45,000 nt of DNA from Pyricularia pennisetigena (Eukaryota > Ascomycota > Sordariomycetes > Magnaporthales > Pyriculariaceae), in assembly GCF_004337985.1 (NCBI RefSeq), contig NW_021940922.1, positions 1,287,546 to 1,332,545 of the forward strand, in the 5' to 3' direction. The notes beneath the pieces are model-generated. The model made no database searches and had not been told where the DNA came from. It saw only the letters and a program-made list of their open reading frames with translations. The position numbers and the translations under genes are program-made. Below, piece by piece: positions 1 through 10,753 of the stretch; within the stretch, counting starts at the first letter, position 1; each line of letters begins with the position of its first letter.

Positions 1-1865
1 TAGTCTCAGGGCTCATCCCTGAAGCCCAAAGCTCCACAATTGATCCACTCCGTTCGCTTCGCTCCACTTCGTGGCTCAATTGCGGCTTTGCAATGTACCT
101 GTGGGTCCATCCAAAGAACGCTTTGGTTCAGGTCTGAGGACAACTTGTCGATTTTCGCCGTTCATGGCGGTATTTTTGGCCTTTTTTTAACCGAAACTCC
201 TTTATTATTCCACAACCACGCATAATATTGAAAAAATAAATTATCGTTGAAAATAGCGTTTAATACCGCTATTAGCAGCAATTCGATTTATTTTATTATC
301 TGCTATAATGGCCGAATTCGATACCACCTGCCCTTAATCCGTTCATGGCGGTACTGTTTTTTCGATTTTTTTTTCGATTTTCGATTTCTTTTAATATTAT
401 TTTTAATTTTTGACCAAATTTTATAATTTTTGCACGTGGAGGGTCGTATATGTTTATATATCGTTATACTAAGTTTTGGTGCATATATTAGACTATATAA
501 GCAGTTAAATAGGCGGATAGGCAAAGTATACACTTTTTTATATATAATTTACAATCGAAACTCGTTTATATTTTTACCAATTTTAACGATAATAAAACCA
601 AAACTTCAGAAGTCCGATTACATATATAAACAAACGTCCAAATCCCATCCTGCCTATAATATCGGTTTTGAAAATTGTTTAATAAAAGAAAATGCTAAAT
701 GTGTAATTTATAAATTTTTTTGCTTTATTTAATTAATTTTATATTATTTTTGTTTTGCAGCAGAATTTTGTGGTTTTTGCACGTGGGGGGTGGCATATAT
801 ATACTTAATATAATATCACATTTTTGTACGTATACCTAGTTATATAAGCCCTTAAATATGCGGATAGGTAAGGTATATCCAATTTATATATATTTTACCA
901 TCGAAATGCTTTTACATTTTTACCAATTTTAACATTCATAAAACCAAAATTTAAGAAAATGGACTATATATATAAATAAACGTTAACGTAAAACCCGATT
1001 TGCAATACCGGCCCTTCTTTTGTTTTTATATAAAAAAATGCTAAATTTGTGTTTTTTTTATATTTTTTGCTTTATTTAATTGAATAAAATTTATAAAAAA
1101 AGCACTTATATAAAATCTACTAGCAAATTGATTAAAGAATATATCAAGTGAAAATGTTTTCATTTTACCAATATTTGCGTAAATTATTTAATTTCTTAAC
1201 AAATTGTTAATTTATATAAGAATATTAATAAAACTTTTGTTTTAATCGATAATTGCATGCACTTTGCAGTATTAGGTTTACTAAGGTATAAAGGCTGTAA
1301 ACTAAATTAAAATAATTATTGCATACCTTTATTTAAAACAAGAATTAAATATAATGAAAAATTACAGATTTTATTTAATATTTTAATATCTTTCCATATA
1401 CAGTAGCTATTAAAACGCGGCCGGTATTCAAATACTCAGCAAACTCCAATAAATCTAACGCAAATTACTTTATATTTCTTTAATTTTTATTTATTTTTTA
1501 TACGAATATTTAATTGCATACTATGGGTACACTATTTTCTTTTACCATAAAAAAGCGAATATATTGCATTTACCCGCTACAAACGGCAGAATACCACAAA
1601 TTATCCTTATATTAATAAAATAATTATAAGCGATATCGTAATATTAAATATATTATTAAAAATACCGTTATAAACGGCGAAATGCGACAAATTATCGTTG
1701 GTGGTACCGCCATAAACGGCGAAATGCGACAAGATGTCCTCAGACTAGAACGAGCGCGATCTTTTCGGCCAATGTAATTGGTCGAAAAGCCATGTGGCTG
1801 AAAGGTACATGGAGCGATCGGTCCCCACTGCGAAGCAGGGGGGTCTAGTCTGAGCACTGAGACTA
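1..1865 (+). mobile_element. M9 (MULE-like, non-autonomous) copy 1, full length
   Basis: The element starts with TAGTCTCAGGGCTCA at base 1 and ends with GAGCACTGAGACTA at 1865. It carries no transposase. The left end holds GC-richer sequence with a GGGCT/AGCCC hairpin, the right end holds the TCGCAG-type hairpin and an AGCCATGTGGCT palindrome, and the AT-rich core holds two diverged copies of a roughly 350-bp unit. The left flank lies outside the window, so the TSD cannot be checked. On the right the sequence resumes inside another M9 copy, so this copy inserted into copy 2. Short open frames inside (40-225, 430-732) recur in other copies and are not treated as genes. Confidence 0.85.
428..1110 (+). 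repeat. Internal direct duplication of the M9 core (units A and B)
   Basis: Two diverged units begin at the same motif, GCACGTGG, at 432 and at 779, a spacing of 347 bp. Each then runs through a GGGTCGTATA-like stretch, 'ataagc-gttaaat--gcggatagg', 'acaatcgaaa', 'tttttaccaattttaa' and 'tatataaacaaacgt', and ends near 'aaaatgctaaat'. The same pair is recognisable in the other full M9 copies, in either orientation. The palindrome CACGTG (E-box/G-box) sits at the head of both units. Confidence 0.75.
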
Positions 1866-3165
1866 CCAGATTGAAGTATTTACAGATCACAGGATTTGAG
1901 TTATTAAATGCGAGCAATTATCGGTTAAAATAAAAGGTTGATTGATATTTTAATATTCATTGATAATTTATTAGAAGACTGAATTATTTACGCGAATATT
2001 GGTAAAATTGGAAAAAGCTTAAATGTATCGATTTATTTACAGACTTAGATATAATTGTTGTTCAACTTTCTTATTATAAATCTTATTTAGTTAGATAAAG
2101 CAAAAAAATAGAAAAATGACACAAATTTAGCATTTTTTCATATAAAAGAGTAAAAAGAGCGGTTGTTATAAATCGGATTTCACCTTGACGTTTGTTTTTA
2201 TACGTAATCCACTCCGTAAACTTTGGTTTGGTTAATCTCAAAATTTGTAAAAATATAGAAGCGTTTCGATTGTAAAGTATATACAAAATTAAATATACCT
2301 TACCTATCAGCATATTTCACACTTTATATAATCGGATATGTGTACCAAGCTGTAGTGTTTCACTATATACATATATACCACCCCCGCGTGGAGAGATTAT
2401 AAATTTTGGCTGCAAAACAAAAATAATATAAAATTAATTAAATAAAGCAAAAAGATTTATAACATATATATTTAGTATTTTTTGTTATAAAAAAGCTTTT
2501 AAAGCCAGTATTGTAAATTGGGCTGAATTTGGACGCTCGTTTATATACGTAGTCCAATCCCTGAAGCTTTCCCTCCATTATCGTTAAGATTGCTAAAATT
2601 ATAAACGAGTTTCGATTGTAAATTATATATGCAAACTGTATATTTTGCGTATCCCCTTCTTAAACTGCTTATATAATGCAATATATACACCAAATTTCAT
2701 TGTAACGGTATATACGTATATACGACCCTCCACGTGCGAAAAATATTAAATTTGATTAAGAATTGAAAATAATATCAAAAGAGATCGAAACTCGAAAAAA
2801 TCGGAAAAAAAGTACCGCCATAAACGGATTAAGGGCAGATGGTATCCAATTCGGCCGTGATAACAAATAATAAAATAAATTAAATCGCTGTCAATAGCGG
2901 TAATAAACGCTATTTTCAACCATATTTTCTTTTTTCAATATTTTGCGTGGTTGTGGAATAATAAAGGAGTGTCGGTCGAAAAAAGGCCAAAAATACCGCC
3001 ATAAACGGCGAAAATCGACAAGTTGTCCTCAGACCTGAGCCAAAGCGTTCTTTGGATGGACCCACAGGTACATTGCAAAGCCGCAATTAAGCTTCGAAGT
3101 GGAGCGAAGCGAACGGAGTGGATCAATTGTGGAGCTTTGGGCTTCAGGGATGAGCCCTGAGACTA
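1866..3165 (-). mobile_element. M9 copy 2, interrupted by copy 1
   Basis: The left terminus of the family is read on the minus strand and ends at GAGCCCTGAGACTA (3165). The sequence starts abruptly at 1866 with core sequence that aligns with the core of copy 5 (cagatt...aggat...gcaat..cgg). The missing part, including the other terminus, must lie beyond base 1, on the far side of copy 1. Copy 2 itself sits in a pogo/Fot1-like element whose sequence resumes at 3166; the expected TSD there would begin CAAATTGAC, but its partner is outside the window. Confidence 0.8.
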
Positions 3166-4290
3166 CAAATTGACGTCGATAAGCCTTTTTCAAGGGCCCA
3201 AAAACCAATAAATTCAATGGTTGGAGAACGTGTGACGAATAAGGGGGTAAATATAGGAGTTGAATATTATTTTGCAAACAAAAAAGTATAAATTCGTCCG
3301 TTATATGTGATCCATGGCCGTCGAAAACTAATAAGCGCTTTTCAGGGGTTAAAAACTGGGTAAACGGAATAAATACTTTTTTTGACCATTAGATAACCGT
3401 TTCGTTATTTGTCCACCCGTTTTCGGTTGCATAAAATTACCAATTATCGAAAAGGTTTAAATCCACTGGAAACTATTATTATTATACGTTTTTTCCTTTA
3501 ATATAACGAGGGGAGGGAAGGTAATACCCGTAGCCGATATATATTCGATTATAATCGTCCAACCCCGCGTTCCGGGCTTTTTTCGCTGTAACGGCCAAAT
3601 TCCGTTAATACCTAATATTAGGCCGTTAAATCCTTTACCTTCCATTATACCGGTTTCGTCCATATTCCACCGACTTTCTGGTTTAACATCTTTAATAACG
3701 GGGTTAATAATATAAAACCACCAACATTTAATTATTTCCGTAATAGCCCCATTAACCCGGGCGTTTTTCATTCGACGGGGTTTTTGGGCATTTCAAAAAT
3801 TGGATCCCGAGCCAAAAAACGGGTTATCCAACGTTTTCCAAAGCTTTTCATCTCTCCGGCGGTTTAAAGAATTCGTTCGGCAAAAAAACGTACTTTTTAA
3901 TACGTTGGCGGAAGCCCCAAAATAATTTGGGTAAATACCCAATCAACTGAAAGCTTTTCCTATTCCGTAGATAACCTTTAGAAAGGGTTTTGTGCTTATT
4001 TATAAGGGTGAAAACCTTGACAACGGTGACGAAGTGTACTTTTAGGTATACCCCATTTTCGGGAGGTTTTTGCAATTGGTTCGCCATTATTAACGTCTGT
4101 ATTTGCGAAAGTAAGCTGATATTAGATATATTGCTTTATTCGAAAATGGAGTATTAAAATCAGAAAAAAGTAAGTCCAAAAGTGAAAAGTCCGTCGAGAT
4201 ACTTATAATAGAAGTTGGAGGACAGAAATAAAAGTGTTGTTATTTTTGGGTGGCCAACAGGGGGGGCGGCCATCAGGGGGTACCCGAGGC
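3166..4290 (-). mobile_element. Pogo/Fot1-like DNA transposon relic P1 (right part)
   Basis: It aligns by eye with 15001-16097 and 42197-43315. The end at about 4290 carries a terminal inverted repeat with the GGGTACCCCCTG core seen in the copy at 43315. The next bases, TACCACCTGCCC, are the interior of an M9 copy, consistent with insertion at a TA dinucleotide as in Fot1/pogo elements. The left part of the element is missing because M9 copy 2 inserted at 3165/3166. Confidence 0.75.
3191..4087 (-). pseudogene. Decayed pogo/Fot1-like transposase
   Basis: The open fragments are 4087-3848 (N-terminal part, starting M-A-N-Q) and 3771-3457 (104 codons). The second fragment contains RWNMDETGIMEGKG and then RGWTIIIEYISATG. 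This is the first catalytic aspartate block of the DDE domain of Fot1/pogo-type transposases. The frame breaks between these parts and continues without a usable frame to the break at 3166, so the gene cannot make an intact enzyme. The substitutions look RIP-like (many TAA/TAG where other copies are open). Family identification rests on motif recognition and on parallel copies at 14470-15920 and 41896-43112. Confidence 0.75.
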
Positions 4291-5614
4291 TACCACCTGC
4301 CCTTAATCCGCTCATGTCGGTACTGTTTTTTCGATTTTCTTTTCGATTTTCTTTTTCGATTTTCGATTCTTTTTAATACTATTTCTAATTTTTGACCCAA
4401 ATTTATAATTTATGAACATGGAAGGTCGTCTACGCATATATACCGTTATGAGTAGCTTGGGCGCTTTTACCGGACTATATAAGCAGTTAAATAAACGGAT
4501 AGGTAAGAATTATACATTTTTATATATAGTTTTCAATGGAAACGCCTTCATATTTCTATCAGTTCTACCGATAATAGAACCAAATTCTAGGGGGGCGGAT
4601 TACATCTATAAGCAAACGCTGATGTGCATTTCAATCATTATTATTGGTTTTAAAGAACCTTTAATATAAAAGAATATTAAATGTCTATTTTTTATTTATT
4701 TTTTGCTTTATTCTGATTACTTTTATGTTATTCTTGTTTTGCAGCCAGATTTTACGGTTTTTGCCCGTGGGTAGTAAAATACATACATTTGAAATAATAT
4801 TCCAATTTCGTACACATATCCGATTACATAAGTCGTTGAATAGACGGATAGGTAAGGTGTATATAATTCTGTATATAATTTACAATCGAAACGCTTTTAT
4901 ATTTTTACCAATTTTCTCAATAATAGAACCACGGTTTCAGGGATCGGTTGAAGGATATAAACAAACGTCAGCGTGAAATTCGATTTGTAATACCCGTGTA
5001 TATTATCTTGTTACATAAAAGATGCTCAGTTTGTGCTATTTCTCTATTTTTGCGTTATTTAGTTAAATATATTTCATAAAACAAAAGTTTAATAGCATTT
5101 ATATAAAGATTTTTGAAGGAATGAGGGTATCTAGATTCTTTTTCGTTTTACTGATATTTGCGTAAATTATTTAGTTTTTTAGTAGATTATTCATTACTAT
5201 AAAGCTATCATGAAGTTTTTGTTTCAAAGGATAATTTCAAGCAGTCTGTAGTTCTAAGGTCGTCAAACTAAGGATATCATGATCTAATTTTAAATTAATA
5301 TTATATATCTTTATTCAAATTAATAATTAAATATAATGAAAAATTTCAGATTCTACTAGATATTCAAATATATTTCCAAACAAATTAGTTGAAAGAACGC
5401 GGCTTACAATGGAAGACTGACCAAGCTCCAATGAATTTAACGAAGGTTATTTTTTATTTTTATCATTTTTATTTATATTCTTATTCGAATAGTCAATTGC
5501 ATACTGTGGTTATACTGTTTTTTTGCTATTATAGTGCAAATAGAATAGTACCGCTATAAACGGCAAAATGCGACAAATTATCTTCACATTAAGATTGGGT
5601 ATATTATTAATAAT
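4291..5614 (+). mobile_element. M9 copy 3, both ends missing
   Basis: The sequence enters the M9 core at 'ccacctgcccttaatccg' and leaves it at 'attattaataat' near the right subterminal repeat. The left end is cut by the pogo relic P1 (insertion at TA). The right end is cut at 5614/5615 by a copia-type LTR. Both 350-bp units are present (open frames 4412-4669 and 4725-4976 lie in units A and B). The copy therefore predates both a pogo and a copia insertion. Confidence 0.75.
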
Positions 5615-6183
5615 TGGTAATTATATGCGTCATTTAGCATGTAATAGGTCCACCTTTATTTGTATATAAGCCACAATAGATAGTGCCGAAATGGGGCTGT
5701 CGGGGTTGTTGAATTTTCCGTTGTATTTTATATTATAGCAGTTGCGATTTAACGCTTATCGAGTGGGGTTAACCCTGTACCGGGTTTAGCACCCACCCTG
5801 CACCTACGAATCAGCTACCCTATATCAGGTTGAAATTTTCACCAAATCAGCAAATTAGTGCGAACCCAGAAATGGTTTATATGGCGATAAAGGTGTTTTT
5901 TCCCAAAACCCATACAAAATAATTTTTCGGAAACTCGTGTGCGGCACCGGAACGCTTTCTGGCGTGCGGACCCCCACTTCGATGTCGGAGGGTATATAAG
6001 GGAGACAAAGCAAAGTCTCCCCCACAAATGAATTTAAGCTATTAATCCCAAGATTAGTGAACCATTTTAGTGCATAATTTAGTGCATTTAAACCCTGTAA
6101 TTACAGGCCGTTATAGCGCAACTAGCACCACGCCGCACCTAGGCTAATGCCTAAACCCCTGTCAGCAACCCGTATTATTAACA
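5615..6183 (+). repeat. Copia-family LTR (solo or partial)
   Basis: This 569-bp block matches, in inverted orientation, the LTR at 37871-38435, which directly abuts a copia pol relic and a polypurine tract. Its termini are TGGTAATTATATGCG (one change from TGTTAATTATATGCG) and TTATTAACA, so it has the TG...CA form. Landmarks include the inverted form of 'cctaggtgcggcgtgg' near 6140 and 'ggtgggggaga' near 6020. It interrupts an M9 copy on the left; no matching 5-bp TSD was found, so it may be rearranged. Confidence 0.7.
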
Positions 6184-7385
6184 ATTCCAGCCTATATTAA
6201 TTAAAATACAAAACCCTATACATAGGTAACCAGAACGAATTACTGCAGGTAATTAGATAGATATACGTATTGTATTGAAATCGATTTTAAAGCTATTTAC
6301 AAATTAGATTTACCAGTTTACATGCATACCGTTGGCGTTAATCACGTCACGCATACGTTAAGGCATAATTTCTAACCGTTCACGTAGGTACGATTCCGGG
6401 ATCGCCTCCCAAACCTGCTGGACACGTTGCCGTCTAATATTATACGGGACTTTGTCCTAATTTCCGTATTTCCATTATATATAATCCTTCATTTTGTTCC
6501 AGGCGTTTTCGATAGGGTTTAAATCTGGTGAAAAAGGCGGCCAAATAATCGTTGCGATACCCAATAGCCTTACATATTCGGCAATAGTTTTGGCAGCATG
6601 TGCTGGAGCGTTATTTTGCATTAATATTAGGGGGTTACGCGTAAATAGGTTATCGATAATATAATTGTAAATAACCGGAGCGATATATTGGCAGTAGGTA
6701 TTCGAATCGATTTTACGTCAGGCTCTTTCCCAAAAAAACGCCCGGCCCTTTACCCGTAACCCCTGAAAACCAAGCCCAAAATATGCAGCCTTGTTTTTTT
6801 TGGTGGCGTTCGATTATACAAATTATATTATATTCCTCGTTAACCCTGCGTATAACGTAAGGTTTTGTATACCTTCTATACGAAGCCCATATTTCGTCAA
6901 ACCAGAATATTTGGCCCAATTTTCAACGGTCTAAGTAATGTGCGTTTGTGCAAAAGCTAGCCTTTTTTGGCGTGTGGTTTCGGTAATAGGGGGCTTTTTT
7001 GGCTATATATCGTCGGTAACCAAGATTTTTTAACGTATGCCTGATTACGTATATGCCGTATTTACCCCCTAAAAACGCTGCAGCGAGTTGTTCCCAACCC
7101 ATACGTCTATTTTCACGGTTAGCCGAAACGAATTCAACGAATTAGTCCTTCTCTTCCGCGGTGCCGAGGAGTCGGGTCGATAAGAGTTTAACGGATTTAA
7201 TTTCGTGAATAACCAGCACAAGCACTAATTTGAAGCTTGGAAAACCCGGCGTTATAATAAAGAGTACGAACGCGTGCTCGTTGGAATTCGGTAAGGTGTT
7301 TGGTTGTAGTGGTGATTAACGTAATTTTAATAGCGATTTTGCTAGTTGTTTTTTGCAGGGCTGATAACGTATTGCGGTTACATTA
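6184..7385 (-). mobile_element. Tc1/mariner-like transposon relic, main part
   Basis: The segment holds a decayed Tc1/mariner-type transposase on the minus strand and is split from its remainder at 9263 by M9 copy 4. The 9-bp duplicated flank GTTACATTA (7377-7385) is repeated as GTTATATTA at 9263-9271. I could not fix its terminal inverted repeats. Confidence 0.65.
6305..7260 (-). pseudogene. Decayed Tc1/mariner-like transposase
   Basis: Read on the minus strand, the segment around 6919-6713 gives GQIFWFDEIWAS, then RYTKPYVIRRVNEEY, then GCIFWAWFSGVTGKGPG. This is the layout of Tc1-like transposases around the second catalytic aspartate ('(F)xDE'). Further downstream (about 6550-6500) one frame reads IIWPPFSPDLNPIENA, the hallmark WPxxSPDLNPIE block holding the catalytic glutamate. 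Between these blocks the frame is broken by stops and shifts. The upstream part (6940-7150) shows short stretches such as GWEQLAAAFLGGKYG consistent with the N-terminal helix-turn-helix region. It is non-functional. Confidence 0.75.
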
Positions 7386-9262
7386 TAGTCTTAGGGCTCA
7401 TTCCTGAAGCCCAAATCTCCACAATTGATCCACTCCGTTCGCTTCGCCCCACTTCGTGGCTCAATTGCGGCTTTGCAATGTACCTGTGGGTCCATCCAAA
7501 GAACGCTTTGGTTCAGGTCTGAGGACAACTTGTCGATTTTCGCCGTTCATGGCGGTATTTTTGGCCTTTTTTCGACCGACACTCCTTTATTATTCCACAA
7601 TTACGTAAAATATTGAAAAAAGAAAATATCTTTGAAGATAGCGTTTATTACTGCTATTAGCAGCGATTTGATTTATTTTATTATTTGTTATAACGGCCGA
7701 ATTGGATACCACCTGCCCTTAATCCGTTCATGGCGGTACTGTTTTTTCGATTTTCTTTTCGATTTTCGATTTTTTTTGATATTATTTTTAATTTTTTATC
7801 AAATTTTATACTTTTTGCACGTGGAGGGTCGTATATATATATATATGTATATATATACCCTTATAGTAAGTTTTGGTGTATATACTGCATTATATAAGCA
7901 GTTAAATAAGCGGATAGGCAAAACATATATTTTGCATATATAATTTACAATCGAAACTCGTATATATTTTTACCAATTTTAACGATAATGAAACCAAAGC
8001 TCCAGGGATTGGACTACGTATATAAACAAACGTCCAAGCCCCACCCTATTTATTATATTGGCTTTGAAAACTTTTTATAATAAGAAATATTAAATATGTA
8101 TTTTATAAGTCTTTTTACTTTCTTTTATTAATTTTATATTATTTTTGTTTTGCAGCCGGACTTTATAGTTTTTGCGCGTGGGGGATGGTATATAAATATA
8201 TGATATAATACCTCAGCTTGGTATATATACCCGATTATATAAAGCATTAAATATACGGATAGGTAAAGTATATTTAATTTGGATATAATTTTACAATCAA
8301 AACGCTTTTATATTTTTACCAATTTTGATATTACCGAAAACATAATTTTCAAGCGTCAATTACCTAAATAAGCGAACGTCAACGTATGAGCCGATTTTCA
8401 ATACCCGCTTTTGCTATTCTTTTATATAAACAAATGCTAAATTTGTGTTATTTTTGTATTTTTTGCTTTATTTAATTGCATAAAATTAACAAAAAAACGT
8501 TAAATAACATTTATTTCTAAATAAATAAAAGAATGAGTATACTAAAGTGTTTCCCAGTTTTACCAATATTTGTGTAAATTATTCAATTTTTAATCAAATT
8601 ACTAATTATTATAAAAACATCCCTAAAACTTTTATTTAATTTGGTAATTGCATGCACTTTGCAGTGTTAGGTCCGCTACGCTATAAATACTGTAACTAAT
8701 TTTTAAATTGCTATTATTTAAAGCTATTTAATATAAATATTAAATATAATGAAAAAGTACATATTTTAATAAATATTTAAATATTTTTCCAAATATACTG
8801 CTTACAAAAACACAGTCACGAGGAGAAGAATCACCAAGTTCCAATGAATCCAACGCAGGTCATTTTCTATTTTTATGATTTTTTATTTATTTTTCTATTC
8901 GAATATTTAATTGTATACCATAATTATACCATTTCATTTTACTGTTATCGTGCGATTATATTGTTTATACCCGCTATAAACGGCAAAATGCGACAAACTA
9001 TCCTTATACTAAACAAACAATTACTAGCGATATTGCAGCATTAGGTATATTATTAATAATACCGCTATAAACGGCGAAATGCGACAAATTATCGTTGGTG
9101 GTACCGCCATGAACGGCGAAATGCGACAAGATGTCCTCAAACTAGAACGAGCGCGATCTTTTTGGCCAATGTAATTGGTCGAAAAGCCATGTGGCTAAAA
9201 GGTACATGGAGCGTTCGGTCCCCACTGCGAAGCAGGGGGGTCTAGTCTGAGCACTGAGACTA
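7386..9262 (+). mobile_element. M9 copy 4, full length with 9-bp TSD
   Basis: The element is 1877 bp, starts TAGTCTTAGGGCTCA and ends GCACTGAGACTA. It is flanked by GTTACATTA (7377-7385) and GTTATATTA (9263-9271), a 9-bp TSD with one C/T difference. It carries both core units (CACGTG at about 7818 and GCGCGTGG at about 8173, where the second palindrome is lost) and the paired 'cgaaatgcgacaa' blocks near the right end. It contains no coding capacity beyond small recurrent frames. Confidence 0.9.
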
Positions 9263-9496
9263 GTTATATTACCTAATAACAAAAAACCCCAAAAAATTGA
9301 TCGCAGCCGTGATTTTAGGTATTAAAATCGTTGAATTTATAAGTACATATTAACAAAACAACGATACCTGCAGAGAGAAGCACGAAGTACCTGTGGGTCA
9401 AAAGCTTCTAGATTACACCAAAATTAGTTAGCGTTGGGAAAGTTGCATTGACAAATGCACGGTGACAAGGGGTGGTTTTTTTTGCCTGCCACCATA
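9263..9496. other. Remainder of Tc1/mariner relic and unassigned sequence
   Basis: After the TSD the pre-insertion sequence resumes ('acctaataacaaaaaacccc'). Near 9385 there is a short stretch 'gtacctgtgggtc' shared with the left end of M9 elements. Nothing else is recognisable. Confidence 0.4.
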
Positions 9497-9556
9497 GTAT
9501 GGAGCGCTCGGTCCCCACTGGGAAGCAGGGGGGTTTAGCCTAGGCATTGAGACTAT
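9497..9556 (+). repeat. Isolated right terminus of an M9 element
   Basis: The roughly 60 bp run 'tatggagcgctcggtcccca', then 'ctgggaagcagggggg', then 'gcattgagacta'. They match the last 60 bp of full M9 copies. The matching core is absent to the left, so this is a deletion remnant. Confidence 0.65.
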
Positions 9557-9901
9557 GTTAACCCCTGCCGCGTTATGTATTTTGTGGACAGGAGCTGTAC
9601 ATATTACTCAATATAGGTCGCATTAAAACACTATTTACAATTGAAAATGCCCCCGCTTATTTAATAAGCCATTTAATGGTTATAGATTAATAGTATCAAA
9701 GCAAGGCAAAATCTTTAATTATTAATACTAAATTTAGGGAATATATAAATCCGGTTACTATATCTAAACGAGTAAAAAAGGGTTAAACAAACCGATAACT
9801 TGTGCTCAAATTACACCAGCTTCATCGATTTCCTCAACCAACAAAAAAAAGAAATTTTTACAAACCCTTTATAGACTGTTTTTATTATTTCATAACCTAT
9901 T
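9557..9901. promoter_or_regulatory. Upstream region of the M35-like gene
   Basis: This non-repetitive stretch between an M9 remnant and the start codon at 9902 contains a TATA-like 'aatatataaat' near 9740 and a long pyrimidine/purine-poor stretch before the start. Assignment as the promoter is by position only. Confidence 0.35.
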
Positions 9902-10546
9902 ATGCGACCTTTTTTAACCCTTGGGTTCTACGCTCTAAGCGGATTTTCAACTTTTGCAAACGCATTGGACGTTGGGAATTCTGGTCGGGATAAAGGTGCT
10001 CCGCCTTTTGCACCAAAACCTGCTGATTATAGCGGTTGTACAACAGAACAAGTAACACTTATTAAACAATTTTTCGCTGGGTAAGAGGAAATTATAAGTT
10101 TTAAATTTGTGTCCTTTAATTAACTTTAATGTAGGGCTTCGGACGTTGCGCTATCTGCGCTTCAAGCCGCACGCCAAAATAATGCGCAGTTTCAAACGGT
10201 TTATCAAACCAACGATCCCAAAATAGTCGATCTCGTTCAGCGAAAATTTAAAAGAATTCAACAATTAACGGGCCCAGATTCGAAAGACAAACTTACTACA
10301 ATTTGTGAAAACACGAAATTTTGCCGTACCAATTTGAATGGAGCTACTGTGAGCAACTATCTTGATAATGGAATATGGGTCATATGTCCTCGGTTTTGGA
10401 GCGTCCGAAAAGTTACTATTGCTATGGGTACAGAGAATGAAAATGGGGCTGAAGCGCTATTACACAGGGTGCTTTTGAAGGAAGGTAAATTATCCCGCCC
10501 TTTCATAAAACGTAACATGGTCCAAATTGGATTTGAAAAATGCTGA
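9902..10546 (+). CDS. Secreted deuterolysin (M35)-like protein with degraded active site; likely pseudogene or inactive homologue
   Basis: Exon 1 is 9902-10080. A 54-bp intron follows at 10081-10134 (GTAAGA...TGTAG, branch-like TTAAC near the 3' end). Exon 2 reads to TGA at 10546, giving 196 residues. Residues 1-21 form a signal peptide ending in ANA. The body has the M35 layout: GCTTEQ (Cys46), an Ala-rich helix, ICENTKFC (Cys117/Cys123), WVICPRFW (Cys144), then EALLHRVLLKE. Deuterolysins have HExxH at that last position; here the Glu and the second His are absent, so catalysis is not expected. An alternative second intron, 10485-10570 (GTAAAT...AAAAAG, branch-like CTGAT), would instead continue with AEKISDHHPYAIPYSAG and stop near 10623. 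A +1-shifted frame after that reads on to 10696 with NGYKLIPFN, resembling the family's C-terminal NADxY region. A frameshifted M35 gene is therefore the best reading. Confidence 0.55.
10081..10134 (+). other. Predicted intron of the M35-like gene
   Basis: GTAAGA donor, GTAG acceptor, 54 bp, with TTAAC 10-15 bases before the acceptor. Removing it joins GG|G GCT and continues an open frame of 137 codons. This length and form are typical of filamentous ascomycete introns. Confidence 0.7.
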
Positions 10547-10570
10547 TTTATCAATATAAATATGAAAAAG
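10485..10570 (+). other. Possible second intron of the M35-like gene
   Basis: GTAAAT donor, AAAAAG acceptor, 86 bp, with CTGAT about 30 bases before the acceptor. Splicing extends the homology-like frame (AEKISDHHPYAIPYSAG), which an unspliced reading does not give. Transcript data would be needed to decide. Confidence 0.4.
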
Positions 10571-10753
10571 CGGAGAAAATATCTGACCATCACCCGTACG
10601 CTATACCATATTCGGCAGGATAAGATGAAAAAGCTTTCCGCCGCTATTGATGCCGTCAATGGTTATAAACTAATTCCATTTAATCTAATCGTATAGGCCG
10701 AACTATCAAAAACAAATAAATGAGGCATCTACTGACCTCAAGTTTGTAAAGGG

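Noticed and set aside
40..225. 60-63 codon frame (starts M-I-H-S-V-R-F) repeated at 2935, 7425, 12921 and 40120
   Set aside because: It lies in the left end of each M9 copy and recurs because the ends are conserved at the DNA level; it has no domain and overlaps the terminal hairpins.
1624..1917. Frame starting in the right end of M9, repeated at 11279, 28846, 29232 and 41699
   Set aside because: It lies in the conserved right terminus and runs across the element boundary into different flanks; not a gene.
5615..6183. Stand-alone repeat with hairpin-like ends as a MITE
   Set aside because: The same block at 37871-38435 abuts a polypurine tract and copia pol, so it is an LTR.
7386..9262. TA target duplication for the M9 family
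   Set aside because: The terminal TA looked like a Tc1/pogo TSD, but flanks of four copies show 9-bp duplications outside the TA, so TA belongs to the element.
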